Shown here piece after piece: positions 30,001 to 38,991 of a DNA stretch of 64,000 nucleotides. Under the pieces are notes generated by a model. It searched no databases. It was not told the DNA's origin and worked only from the letters and a program-made list of their open reading frames with translations. Within the stretch, counting starts at the first letter, position 1. Each line of letters starts with the position of its first letter. A program made the position numbers and the translations under genes. The stretch is from Schizochytrium sp. CCTCC M209059 (taxonomy: Eukaryota; Sar; Bigyra; Thraustochytrida; Thraustochytriidae): the NCBI GenBank assembly GCA_000818945.1, contig KN805393.1:123694-187693 (forward strand), written 5' to 3'.

Positions 30001-32297
30001 TAAATAAGTGCGTGGATCTGAGTCAAATGATTACCATTGTCCAAACGCTCAACTCGCGCGCCGGACCCGCAGAAGCTGTGACCTTGTATCGTCTCGCGTA
30101 CGAGATGGGTCGAGGCAAAGTCAACATCGAGTCCTTTACGCAGGCGGCGAATCGACTCAACTTTTTCTCCGATTGCTTGCGTTTGCCTTCACATTTTGGC
30201 ACCGAGGCCGCAAACGAGCTATCATCAGCGCAATGCATCCAAATTGGCTCGCAGGTTCGCCAGCAAATGGCCTTGCTGCGCCCGATCGTGGACACCTTTA
30301 TGGGACGTCTCGATCCACCTGCGCGTCGCGAGCTGCAGCATCTCGTGTATGATGTTTCAGATGAGCTCGAGCGCGGCAGCGTAACTCTGGATGGAAGGCG
30401 TGCGCTTTGTGCGATTCGCCGCATGCTCTTCTTCCTCTTGGGCGAGCGAAATGGGCGTCGCGAGCTTTATGGCGAGCAGGATCGCTCGGGCGACATTGCA
30501 GTTGTAAATGCAAAGCGCGAAGTGGAAACGCTGTGCGCGATTCTGCGCGACTTTGCCAAGGACGATCGCGAGGATCGGATGCAAGAGCTCCAACTGAAGA
30601 GTTCCGCCGTGAGAATTCAGCAAAAGTGGCGGCAGCGGCAGGAATTAGCGCCTGGAGTGCCACACACGATGCGCAAGCTCATGAGCGGCTGCTTTGAACC
30701 AGGTGTGATTGTCGAGGCCCCGGCGCATCGCGCATCAGTCATTGCTGAGCCGCGCAAGGATGACGAGGCGAATGCTTCGGTAGCGACCGTGCGACGAAGG
30801 CTCCTTCGTGCCCCAGTGCTTCCAGAAGATTTTGCCTTGATATTTATGGAAGAGGCCTACAAATACAAGCTATGTGCGGACGCTCTAACAGGGGCGCGTG
30901 CGAGCGTGGAGGAGGCCATCCACGGCATGGCAATAACCATGTTTGGTGTTCGTGCGGTGGCAGAGCGTTTCATTTACGACTTTTTCTACAGTGTCCACAA
31001 GCATGCAGCGACAAACCTTCGTCTTCGTCTCTTTGCTCGTTTTACAGGAGTGCGAACCCCGGCCTTGCTTCCGCCAAAGCCAAAGTCTGCACTGGATCCC
31101 ATCGAAGACATGGCAAGCACGACGAAACTGGAGCACGAGATTGGCTACGGACTCGAGAATGACTGGTCACATGAGCCCATGAAGCGAGTCTGGCCCAAGG
31201 CGCTGCGGGCGTCTGCTGCGGCGCACACATATGTGTCCGCCCTCGCGATCATTCACCAGGCGGCAGGAAGTCCAAGCGGGAAACTCTTTGTGGACACCAT
31301 TCCTCTTCCCAAGGCTGTCATGGTCGTAAAGTCTGTCTTCAAGGATGCTTGCAACCCATCCAAGCATAGACCTTGCGGGGCCCAACCTTCGGCCCGTGTT
31401 GTAGAGGAGTGCATGACACGAATCGAGCGACTTCCGGTGCAATCCGGAAATGTAGAGACTGACAAGCTTGCCCTCATTATTTTGCAGGGTTGGCACGCAG
31501 AGAGCATTTACCGTACAAGGAGTCTGCGCGAGGCGTTCGAGCCGCGCGAAGCTTCGGTCGAGACCATCGTTTCGCTACCTGAATTTTCGCGATCTTGCGC
31601 GCCGCTCTTGCTTGATGCACAGACAGAAGCCCAAGAAGTCAACATGGTGGACCTCTATCGACGGCTCTGTGTCGAGAGCGAGCCGTACCCAGTACTGCAG
31701 CCAGGAGCCATTCAAATGGCACTTCATTCGCAGGGCGATTGCACATGGGCATCGCGTGTTATTGGCGGCTCTGCCGGAGGCCAAAAGAAGGACACGGCGA
31801 CAGCACCTTCGGGCGCTCCCTCCTCGGCTGTAGCTTTCTTGCAGACCTTTGCACCCGCATCCGAGAGTCGCTGGCGATTGCTCGTGTACTTTTGGCAACC
31901 TTTGCAGGCGACAATTTCCGGAATACTTGTGCGGATCCAAAATGAGCTTCCAACAAAGAATTTGAAGCGGTCTTCGAAGAAGGCTCGCGCTCGAATGATG
32001 CAGGAGGATATTGATCGCGAAGATGACGAGTATGCGCGGACTCTCGAGCGTCGAAGGCTGCTTTGCTCTCGTCTTGACACCGATCTCGAGATCTTTATGA
32101 ATGCCTATAGTGAAATGACATCGGGAGGTGCCGAGAAACGCAGCAGCGCTGGTGTCGAGAGCGTGTGGACGCTGATGCGCACGTTCCTCGAAGGTTTGCA
32201 GCTCGCTCGATACGAGCTCGGGGAAGCTGACGAACCCATTGTCGACCGCTGGGATCAGGAACGTCTTGAGCGGATGCGACCTCTGGAACAGGTGTGA
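27093..32297 (+). CDS. Large coiled-coil protein with axonemal-dynein-light-chain (p28/AXDND1)-like region
   Basis: 1734 residues in one exon, starting at the ATG at 27093. Residues about 225-440 resemble the p28/DNALI1 domain also found in AXDND1: LGELQGQVLVSCLEQGKLLAKVRAQ-type segment, then long coiled coil to about 490. A strongly acidic run (526-556) and a Lys-rich run (603-630) follow, then a CPRC pair near 680. The C-terminal 1000 residues are helical and unfamiliar, with one IQ motif (AVRIQQKWRQRQ, about 1171-1182) that could bind calmodulin. The likely role is in the axoneme of a flagellated stage. This is inference from the p28-like part, and the rest is unassigned. No signal peptide or membrane segment. 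Confidence 0.78.
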   Translation: MTSKGSPRESLRPEVVEVGADARLEEKDASSEILQRARSGHLGSIKARDKYLDGKQPAHGFAGLSGQSLSNKLRLGKLGSALWGGVPKFTETHKTDLDFDANADSDPLSPEVLLRKRRNVPSAAARADFDADRALRANTEGQYARQTRDNTWQQIGRVESALEKPVTRRDIALLDKQFDRSVHASQRDIRHSRKPGTGLVAEARMEQDIVAVREYARKLVKRPSVSESASRVTSSQVDAGSVDEALEQAWNEELQAALGSHLASRSKQRDAEVQNLLAASLFEQKWADLVLGELQGQVLVSCLEQGKLLAKVRAQLATSFSSLAEAQTITLDELHDMARAVEFFRAKARDLAKQQSTIRAEIEWKHKEDLAHQEALANEKYAAYEEDIREVEASQQRMSDTLAALNGIYRKMRDDAETMRNLDMSDVCAKLEKKLAAAQTELEELRPLRAQCEELTRTTERQSDHIEEQSQEIEGLREELEQRNGLVQSLMEQHSAHLSFEELGKEKDATGVQHASEEAFEDGDEESDEDDEDDEDDEDEDEDEEEGEEVDETNEGADLAIVADPANEHVDGTEDADASNLEDGAGAAGTDANDETDAAGDGAKKTKGKKKKGKGKKLKRKGKKKAKKKETPFIVGKKIRKTTDTVKVPGVEDAKLGGPGAAGEIREGMDEASSAKTFLCPRCNVALDRAGNIDPSALANSDNRLACEGYRMLLPNLMGYRPERPRKWVLRCMRSIIRAKRCADFSAARMGKPKIRFPEFVYLWFTPRKERLAELESFEGQEAVLLAKAEADESRWGLYYGIKKLAKELPEARVFYTFLDEKYGEDDFAFYLHCLTIMEAVVNERRCVFAWGFNTNACDYDAMREVEDEEGGEDDLDDFIFVEIRHAVEVTERVMKRASEDDCKRAVKTLVENAVQEEIRITPTTGQRIIDINVCLRVLLQEYRDEQAHRRAALRLMFGCASSGPEEQVVNKCVDLSQMITIVQTLNSRAGPAEAVTLYRLAYEMGRGKVNIESFTQAANRLNFFSDCLRLPSHFGTEAANELSSAQCIQIGSQVRQQMALLRPIVDTFMGRLDPPARRELQHLVYDVSDELERGSVTLDGRRALCAIRRMLFFLLGERNGRRELYGEQDRSGDIAVVNAKREVETLCAILRDFAKDDREDRMQELQLKSSAVRIQQKWRQRQELAPGVPHTMRKLMSGCFEPGVIVEAPAHRASVIAEPRKDDEANASVATVRRRLLRAPVLPEDFALIFMEEAYKYKLCADALTGARASVEEAIHGMAITMFGVRAVAERFIYDFFYSVHKHAATNLRLRLFARFTGVRTPALLPPKPKSALDPIEDMASTTKLEHEIGYGLENDWSHEPMKRVWPKALRASAAAHTYVSALAIIHQAAGSPSGKLFVDTIPLPKAVMVVKSVFKDACNPSKHRPCGAQPSARVVEECMTRIERLPVQSGNVETDKLALIILQGWHAESIYRTRSLREAFEPREASVETIVSLPEFSRSCAPLLLDAQTEAQEVNMVDLYRRLCVESEPYPVLQPGAIQMALHSQGDCTWASRVIGGSAGGQKKDTATAPSGAPSSAVAFLQTFAPASESRWRLLVYFWQPLQATISGILVRIQNELPTKNLKRSSKKARARMMQEDIDREDDEYARTLERRRLLCSRLDTDLEIFMNAYSEMTSGGAEKRSSAGVESVWTLMRTFLEGLQLARYELGEADEPIVDRWDQERLERMRPLEQV

Positions 32298-32496
32298 GTA
32301 CGTTTTGCATAAATGTCGTCACAGTCAGATTAGCCTATCATGTTAATGATTTTTTGACTGGGAAAAGAGCTCAAACATTTTAAAACACACAGAAGCAAAC
32401 CTGTTATTCCCTTTCCTCTCTTTCAAAAATGAAAAGACGTGAAATGCAAAAGATTTGTTAGCATTTGAATTTAACCGTGCAGTGCTGCAATCATGA

Positions 32497-34434
32497 TTAG
32501 CTCTTGGCTCGAACCCATAACTCGAATCCCTTGTCAATCTTGTTGCGGTCCGAGCTAAAGTGCACAAGCATCTGCTGCGCCTGGGCTTCCAGAGTCTCTG
32601 TCGCTTTCACTCTTCCATCAAAAGTATCACGCAAAACGGTCTTGATCTGGCCTTGCGCCAAAGCCTTGAATGTGGCTTCGGCAGTCGAGGTGACGTCCCA
32701 AACCTCGAGAATGTCTTTGTTAGCCTGCGTCCTTCCTCCTTTAATAATCTGGAAGCTGACGAGCTTATCCGCGGGAGCCCGAATAATCCAACACAGATCG
32801 GCATCGTTCTCGTACTTTCTGTCCTCGTTCGTCTCGAGCTTGATCCAAAAACCATGAACGGAAAGATCGATGACCACATTGTCCTTTGGGCTCTGGCACT
32901 TGTCGCTCCAGTCTAAATCGACTCGTGAACAGTCCTTGGAGTTTGTCACACACTGACGTGTGGCCTCGTCGAGTATGAGGTCATCGGGACAGCGGCAATA
33001 TGTTTGCAGAAAAGCGCTTTCCTCCTCGTGCGTGTAGGAATCTTGCGGACTGGGGAGAACAATGAAGGCACGTTCCGCGTCATCAGGGCACTTTTTATCA
33101 AGATTCAAGCCACTGCACTTTTTTTCGCAAGCAGGTTTGAAGCATTGTGTGAGAATCATATTGTTCGGACATGCAGGAAAGTCGCTTTCCGTGGCGACAA
33201 TCTCTAGCTCGGTCGGGGCCGACGTCGGTGACGTTGGAGAAGGAGTAGGAGACTCTGTTTCGGGAGACGTAAGAGACTCCGTCGGAAATTGGGTCGGAGA
33301 CATGGTAGGAAAGCTGGTTGGGCTTTGTGTAGGAGCCTTTGTTGGGGCCGGCGTTCCAAAATCGATCCTGTTGGTACAAGCGGAAGACTTGACCATTTGA
33401 ACACACTTTGAAACCTTTTTCTTGTTCTCCTTGATGTCGATGGGCTTATCGTAGTGAAGCTCGCATGTACCGCTGCTCTCGGAGTTTCCATAAAACTCGT
33501 AACCTTTGCAGTAGGTCGACTCGAGGCACTTTCGGTAGCATTTTTCCTCGCTGATGCTTCGGATTACCGTGAAGTCGCCGTGATAAGTCCGATCTCGGAC
33601 GTTGGTAGGATTGGCAAAGCGGCAGTATCCAATACCAATAAGGTTGGGGCATTTGAGAGCTTTGTTGCGCTCAGGGATCTCGTACATACAGAGCTGGTGA
33701 GTCTTGATATAGTCCGCTCGATTTTTGAGCGTCGCGTAGACTTTTCCGGAACGTTTCATAATGAGTGCGGAACACTTGTCAGGAGACGATGTATACTCAC
33801 TGTTACCATAAGTACTTGTGTACTCGGTGAAGTAGTCTTCGTCAGAATAGGAGTAATCATGCTGATGCCAACTCACGTAATCAGACGTGTAGCCGCGTCG
33901 TCCCGAAGAATACGAATCGTCGTCATCGAATTCCGTATCATAATTCGTTTCGTACTTGTCGTCGTCGGGATTGCCTCCATAGTAGGTAGACTGCTCATCA
34001 CAAGAGCGCCAGCCAATGGACCTTCCTAACAAATCGGGAAGCTGATCAGCATCTTTCAGGACCTTGTGAGATGGTGCTCTAACATGACCGACCTTTCCGG
34101 CGGCATACCCAAGGCGAGGCGTCCAACCGATGAATGCCCAGCTCAGGCCTGTGCCCTTGAGTACTTTCTCCATTGCTTGAGCTTGCGCTTTATTGGTGAT
34201 GGTGGCGCGCTCCATGTTGCGCGCCTGCTTATATGTCTGGCGGCAAAAATCTTGCCTTTTTTCAAATTGCTCGTGGAAGTTCCGGGCTTCGTTATCTTTC
34301 GCAAGACCCATGCACCATCCCTCGTGAAAGTAGAAGCCTTCAACGCATTTGTCACTTGTTTTGCTTGCCGCTGCATTCAAGGTCAGCGTTGCAAGTGTCA
34401 CAACAACAATTCCAACGAGTGCGAGGCGGGTCAT
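32497..34434 (-). CDS. Secreted lectin-like/PAN/TIL/CUB protein, paralogue A
   Basis: 645 residues. Signal peptide 1-23. A C-type-lectin-like domain spans about 30-252 (CVEGFYFHEGWC; ATITNKAQAQAMEK; WAFIGW; later CSALIMKRSGK and LCMYE) and is interrupted by a Tyr/Ser/Asp-rich insert at about 148-218. A PAN/apple domain (262-344, six or more Cys) follows, then a Pro-Thr linker at 360-409 with PTxxPT spacing. Next is a Cys-rich TIL-like module (422-502: CPNNMILTQCFKPACEKKC ... CRCPDDLILDEATRQC) and a C-terminal CUB domain (about 513-643). All are extracellular adhesion or recognition modules. It has no transmembrane or GPI signal, so it is secreted. Closest paralogue is copy B. It converges with the coiled-coil gene (199 bp). 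Confidence 0.9.
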   Translation of the reverse strand: MTRLALVGIVVVTLATLTLNAAASKTSDKCVEGFYFHEGWCMGLAKDNEARNFHEQFEKRQDFCRQTYKQARNMERATITNKAQAQAMEKVLKGTGLSWAFIGWTPRLGYAAGKVGHVRAPSHKVLKDADQLPDLLGRSIGWRSCDEQSTYYGGNPDDDKYETNYDTEFDDDDSYSSGRRGYTSDYVSWHQHDYSYSDEDYFTEYTSTYGNSEYTSSPDKCSALIMKRSGKVYATLKNRADYIKTHQLCMYEIPERNKALKCPNLIGIGYCRFANPTNVRDRTYHGDFTVIRSISEEKCYRKCLESTYCKGYEFYGNSESSGTCELHYDKPIDIKENKKKVSKCVQMVKSSACTNRIDFGTPAPTKAPTQSPTSFPTMSPTQFPTESLTSPETESPTPSPTSPTSAPTELEIVATESDFPACPNNMILTQCFKPACEKKCSGLNLDKKCPDDAERAFIVLPSPQDSYTHEEESAFLQTYCRCPDDLILDEATRQCVTNSKDCSRVDLDWSDKCQSPKDNVVIDLSVHGFWIKLETNEDRKYENDADLCWIIRAPADKLVSFQIIKGGRTQANKDILEVWDVTSTAEATFKALAQGQIKTVLRDTFDGRVKATETLEAQAQQMLVHFSSDRNKIDKGFELWVRAKS

Positions 34435-35796
34435 GTTTTCGGCTCGAATTGAATAGGCTTTGCGGTTCTTCGTTTCGGTTTTGCTGACCAGGAGTGCATG
34501 CTCGTTTTTTCTTTGGCAGCTTGAGTTCGAGCTTCAGGCCCAACTTTGTTCTTCTCGAGCTTGATCAACACAGCCTCCGCGCCGTCGGTGTAGATCGAGC
34601 CTACCACATTTGGCCTCTCGATACTGCTGGCTTCTAACACCTCCGCTCCACCACAGTGCTCGTGCTTGCGCCGCCGGGTTGGTGACCTGTCCAGCTGGTG
34701 AGATCCTAAATCTCGTATCAGAAATTCCGTTGCAGTGCAAAGAAGTTCAACTTCGAAGTTTCACCAGCTTCCTAGAATGCATTCGTTAGCGCGGGCACGA
34801 TCTCTCATAGGCATCAGAGGATAGCAGAACTCCGCGCTGCAAGTCCGCGACGCAACTGGGGTCACGTCATGTCACTTCATCTCACCTCACTCGCCTCAAC
34901 TCACCTCAGCTCACCTCAACTCACCTCACCTCACCTCATCTCACCTCGAAACAAGGCGGAAGACTATGCTAAGACGATTCGAACATCAGGCAAGCCAACG
35001 CCAGGTTCTTGTTGCCGTCCCCACAGTTGCGTCCAAGATCACGCATGATTGATGTGCTCGGCCACAGAATTTCCTTTTCAAAGAGTACGTTGGCCTCGCC
35101 CCTGAGTCGCTGCCGCTGCCGATGCCACTGCCATCCGACACGCTTAGTCAAGCCAGGTAGACCAACAGCAACGGGAATGGCCGCGTGCATCCGTGACGAG
35201 ACTTTTCATGAGCTATGGCGAACGGATCGATAATGAATGGATGAATGCAGCAAGAACGCTGTTTGTTGATGGACCGTTACAGGAGGAAGGCATGGTCAAT
35301 ACTCCTGTAGGCCGAGGTTTAGAACTCTACCCTGCCTTCAGAAACTTTTCCTGGATCTAGCTAATGAGAAAATCGATAAGTCGAAACGAAATAGAATTTA
35401 TTGAAGAAGTGGATTTCGAAGAACGCCAAGGCGCCGTTACTCGCTGCGTCGGTATCAGCGGCCTTGCCAGCGGCTTGGATGTCCGCGCTATTATAAAAAA
35501 AGGTACGATGGAGCGCCTCTACCTTGCTTGATTCTAGTACCGCGCACATACGCCGCGCATGAAAAAACAAATAAAATAATATTCGATTGCTCTTGCCCGG
35601 TTGCCTCTAGAATGCACAAGAGCTCCTTGAAAGAAAAGAAGAAGTTCGAGAAAAGAAGCAAGGACAGAGTGTGACTACATTTAAGGCTTTTTACACACAC
35701 AACAAGACATGTGGTTATATTTGAAGATGAAGAATGGACCGTAGAAAAGGATAGATTGATGTTTTAGCGTTTACGCCAAACAATGAGCTTGGGTCA
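34435..35796. other. Intergenic region between paralogues A and B
   Basis: Carries a decamer-phased TCACCTCAnC repeat (34861-34950). The AT content rises towards 35350-35760, next to the 3' end of paralogue B. No gene supported. Confidence 0.4.
34861..34950. repeat. Ten-bp-phased TCACCTCAAC-type tandem repeat
   Basis: From 34891 to 34950 the sequence falls into six consecutive 10-base units of the form TCACCTCAAC with one to three changes each. The preceding 30 bases are a looser version. The period equals about one helical turn. It lies about 430 bp upstream of paralogue A's start. Confidence 0.75.
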
Positions 35797-37608
35797 TTAC
35801 GTAGCCCGGACCCAGAAGTCGAAGCCTTTGACGACCTTTCTGTGATCCGAGTAAAAGTGCACAACCATTTGCTCCGCCTCGGCATCCAAAGTCTGGGTCT
35901 TTTTGATTTTGCCATCAAATGTCTCACGTAGGATAGTATCAACTTGGCCTTGTGTCAACGCGTCGAATGTGGCTTCGGCAGGCGACGTGACATCCCAAAC
36001 CTCGAGAACATCTTTATTCGCCTGCGTCTTGCCTCCCTTCATGATCTTGAAGTTGACGTGCCTACCCGCGGGAGCGCGAATGATCCAACACAAGTCAGCG
36101 TTGTTGTCATAAACTCTGTCATCGTTTGTTTCGAGTTTGACCCAGGGTCCAAAGGCGGGTAGTTCGATGATCGCGTTGTCGTGCTTATGCTGACACTTGT
36201 CGCTCCAGTCTGCAACAACTTGTGGACAATCCTTGGATTTTGTCAAACATTTGCGCGAGGCTTCGTCAAGAATGAACCCTTCGGGGCAGCGACAATAGGC
36301 CTGCAAAAAGGCAGCTTCCTCCTCATACGTGTAAGACTTTTGGGGTCTAGGAAGGACAATGAAGGCTCGCTCAGCGTTGTCAGAACACTTATCGTTGAGG
36401 TTCGAGCCGCCGCACTTTTTTTCACAAGCAGGTTTGAAGCACTGCGTGAGGATCATGTTGTTCGGACAGGCTGGATAATCGCTCTCCGTGGCGACAATCA
36501 GGGCTTCCGTCGGGGGCGGTGTAGCTGGCGTGGGATACGGCGTCGGGACATTTGTTGGTGAAGGCGTCGGAAAGGGCACTTCGTTGGTGCAGGCGGAAGA
36601 CTTGACCATCTGAACGCACTTCGCGACCTTTTTGTTGGTCTTCTTCCAAGAAATGGGCTTGTCATAGTGCAGTTCGCATGTGCCTTCGCTTAGCTTGTTG
36701 CCATAGAACTCGTAGGCTTTGCAGTACGTCGAGTCAAGACACTTTTGGTAGCAATTTTCCTCGCTGATGTCGCGATAGATGGTCCAGTCACCGCTGTAGT
36801 CTCGATTTCCGATATTTGTGGGCTTAGCAAAGCGGCAATATCCTTCACCGATGAGGTTTGGGCAGCTTAAAATCTCGTTGCGCTTGTGGACCTCGTACAT
36901 GCATAGCTGCTGTGTCTTGATGTAGTTCGGACGGTTTCTGAGAGTTGCAATGATCTTTCCCGAACGTTTCATAATTAGCGGCGCACATTTATCGTAGCTT
37001 GACGTGTACTCGCTGTTCCCGTAGGTTGTCGTGTAAGAAGAAGAGTATTCAAACTTTGTCGAGTAGTCGCCATCCGCGTAATACGCGTCGAAGTCAGTCG
37101 AGTAGTCCCCTCGCCTCGAAGAGTACGAATCATCCTCGTCAAATTCCGAAACGTAATTGCCGCTGCCGTAATCGTAATAGTGTGCATCACCAGTGCAGGA
37201 ACGCCAGTCGATTGACCTCCCTAGCAAGTTGTCAAGTTGATCCGCATCTTTGGCGACCAAGAGAGAAGGCGCTTTCACCTTGTTTACTTGAGTTGTCCAG
37301 CCAATGAAAGCCCAGTCCTGACCCGTGCCCTTGAGTGCTTTTTCCATTGCTTTCGCTTGGGCTTGGTTGGTAATGACGGCACGATCGATTCTCGGGGAGT
37401 GCTCGAACGATCTCCAGCAGTAGTTGCGATTGGTCTGAAATTGGTCAATAAATGTTCGGTCCTCATCATCATTTGCAAGACCGATGCACCATCCATCCTG
37501 AAAGTAAAATCCTTGGACGCACTCGTCGCTGGACTTGCTCGCCTCCGCGTCGAAGAACAGCGCCGCTAGTGTTGCAGTGGCAATGAAGGCGACTGCAAGG
37601 CGTGCCAT
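35797..37608 (-). CDS. Secreted lectin-like/PAN/TIL/CUB protein, paralogue B
   Basis: 603 residues, same order as paralogue A. Signal peptide 1-23, lectin-like domain 30-240 with a Tyr/Ser/Asp-rich insert at about 142-205, PAN/apple 249-332, short PT linker 346-367, TIL-like 381-461, and CUB 472-602. Identity with A is highest in the PAN, TIL and CUB parts (KCVQMVKSSACTN, ACPNNMILTQCFKPACEKKC). The insert and linker differ most. Several Cys-flanking sequences are identical to A, so this is a recent tandem duplicate. The ATG at 37606-37608 directly precedes the signal peptide. Confidence 0.9.
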   Translation of the reverse strand: MARLAVAFIATATLAALFFDAEASKSSDECVQGFYFQDGWCIGLANDDEDRTFIDQFQTNRNYCWRSFEHSPRIDRAVITNQAQAKAMEKALKGTGQDWAFIGWTTQVNKVKAPSLLVAKDADQLDNLLGRSIDWRSCTGDAHYYDYGSGNYVSEFDEDDSYSSRRGDYSTDFDAYYADGDYSTKFEYSSSYTTTYGNSEYTSSYDKCAPLIMKRSGKIIATLRNRPNYIKTQQLCMYEVHKRNEILSCPNLIGEGYCRFAKPTNIGNRDYSGDWTIYRDISEENCYQKCLDSTYCKAYEFYGNKLSEGTCELHYDKPISWKKTNKKVAKCVQMVKSSACTNEVPFPTPSPTNVPTPYPTPATPPPTEALIVATESDYPACPNNMILTQCFKPACEKKCGGSNLNDKCSDNAERAFIVLPRPQKSYTYEEEAAFLQAYCRCPEGFILDEASRKCLTKSKDCPQVVADWSDKCQHKHDNAIIELPAFGPWVKLETNDDRVYDNNADLCWIIRAPAGRHVNFKIMKGGKTQANKDVLEVWDVTSPAEATFDALTQGQVDTILRETFDGKIKKTQTLDAEAEQMVVHFYSDHRKVVKGFDFWVRAT

Positions 37609-38991
37609 GATGCCACCAGCTTGAGTACGATTCTGCTTCTACGTTTCTATTTTGCTTGCTTTCCTACTTCCTTGCTTCCTTGCTTCTTTGCTTGCTTTCT
37701 TGAAATTTGTCTTCTGCCGCCTTGTTTTTCAGTAATTGACTGAGTTTGCCTGAGATGGGCTCTTTGCTCGACAATAACTCAGTGGTCAACGCACTTCATT
37801 TCCGCGAGAAGCGGAGTATGTGTGAGCTAGAGTCCACGGAGCGCGGTCTTCCTTCATTCTCCGTGCCAGCGCCGCGTTCGCGTACACGGAAGCTGGTTGA
37901 CCTCAAGTCAACAAACTATTAGACTGGGCGCGTTCGGGTGTAAATTCTCTGGGATCACAAAGGATTCCTGACAACGACTGGCGCGGTCTCCTTAAGAGGC
38001 TAACGCATTGAAAGAGAAGCATGGAGCCAGCCCGAACCTGCTCAACCCGGCTGCCTGCAGGCTGACCAACCTTGTCCGCGTATATCCCGCTTGCACCACG
38101 GTCGCTCAAAGCTGATGCTAGCAGCGCCCGCCGGGCAGGGCAAGCGGACGGCCCCTCACCGCCCCGCTACCGGCATTGCCCGCGAGGCTGAACTCTGTCT
38201 GCGTAGCGCGTCTCGGCCTGTGGCGGCAGAGTCTTCACGGCGATCCGGCACGCTCCATTCATCCCATCGCGTCGCTTGCTTGCTTTTGCTTTGTGGCACG
38301 CCACCCATCTTCCCCACAGCTTCATGCGTGGGGGCATGAGAAGTCACGTGTGATTGGCTTGCCTTCCAACTCGGAGAGCTGCGGTTGGTCCGGTGAGCCG
38401 GCTCCATAGGCTCGCTCCTTCCAGCGAGGGCTGGGTTGGTCACTGGTGATCAGGCTAGCGAGACCTGCACGGTCGCGCCAAAGCCGCCACCTCCGCGCCA
38501 GTGGCCGTGCTCATGTGCCGTCATGCCAAGCCACGCCCAATCGGACGGAGGGACGGGCGCGACGCGAGACGATGAGAGAGTTGTGGACGCAGCCGAGTAC
38601 GGGTGGGGTAGTCAGTAAGAGCCGTTTGTACTCCGTCGAGGGGAGGGACGCGGGTTGTTGCCGTGGTGAAGGGCCTTGTCACGTGTTGTAAGCCTCGGGT
38701 AATCTGGCAGGCTGCTGCTCACGGCCGCGTTGACGAGGTTCGCGGTCTGCCCCGCCCCCCGCGCTCGCACAAGCCCTTTCTCTGAGGAAGTCGACCACTC
38801 GGGTGCGCAGCCAGCATCGACCGTTGAGCATTCATGATGACAAAAAAATCGTGAAACGTGTTATCATTGGCCTTCTATTTTATGCCCCTGGTCTGACGGT
38901 ATGAATGTACAGGTACGTAGGTGGATGACTTATTGCGACCTGCCGGGATGCTGCGAAAGCAGGATGATTTAGTTGGCTCTCACGCGCTTCT
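37609..38991. other. Intergenic region between paralogues B and C
   Basis: Just upstream of B's start is a CTTGC/CTTCC-rich tract (37655-37702). The remaining 1.2 kb is GC-rich without a recognisable gene, although several ORFs of under 100 codons occur. Confidence 0.4.
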
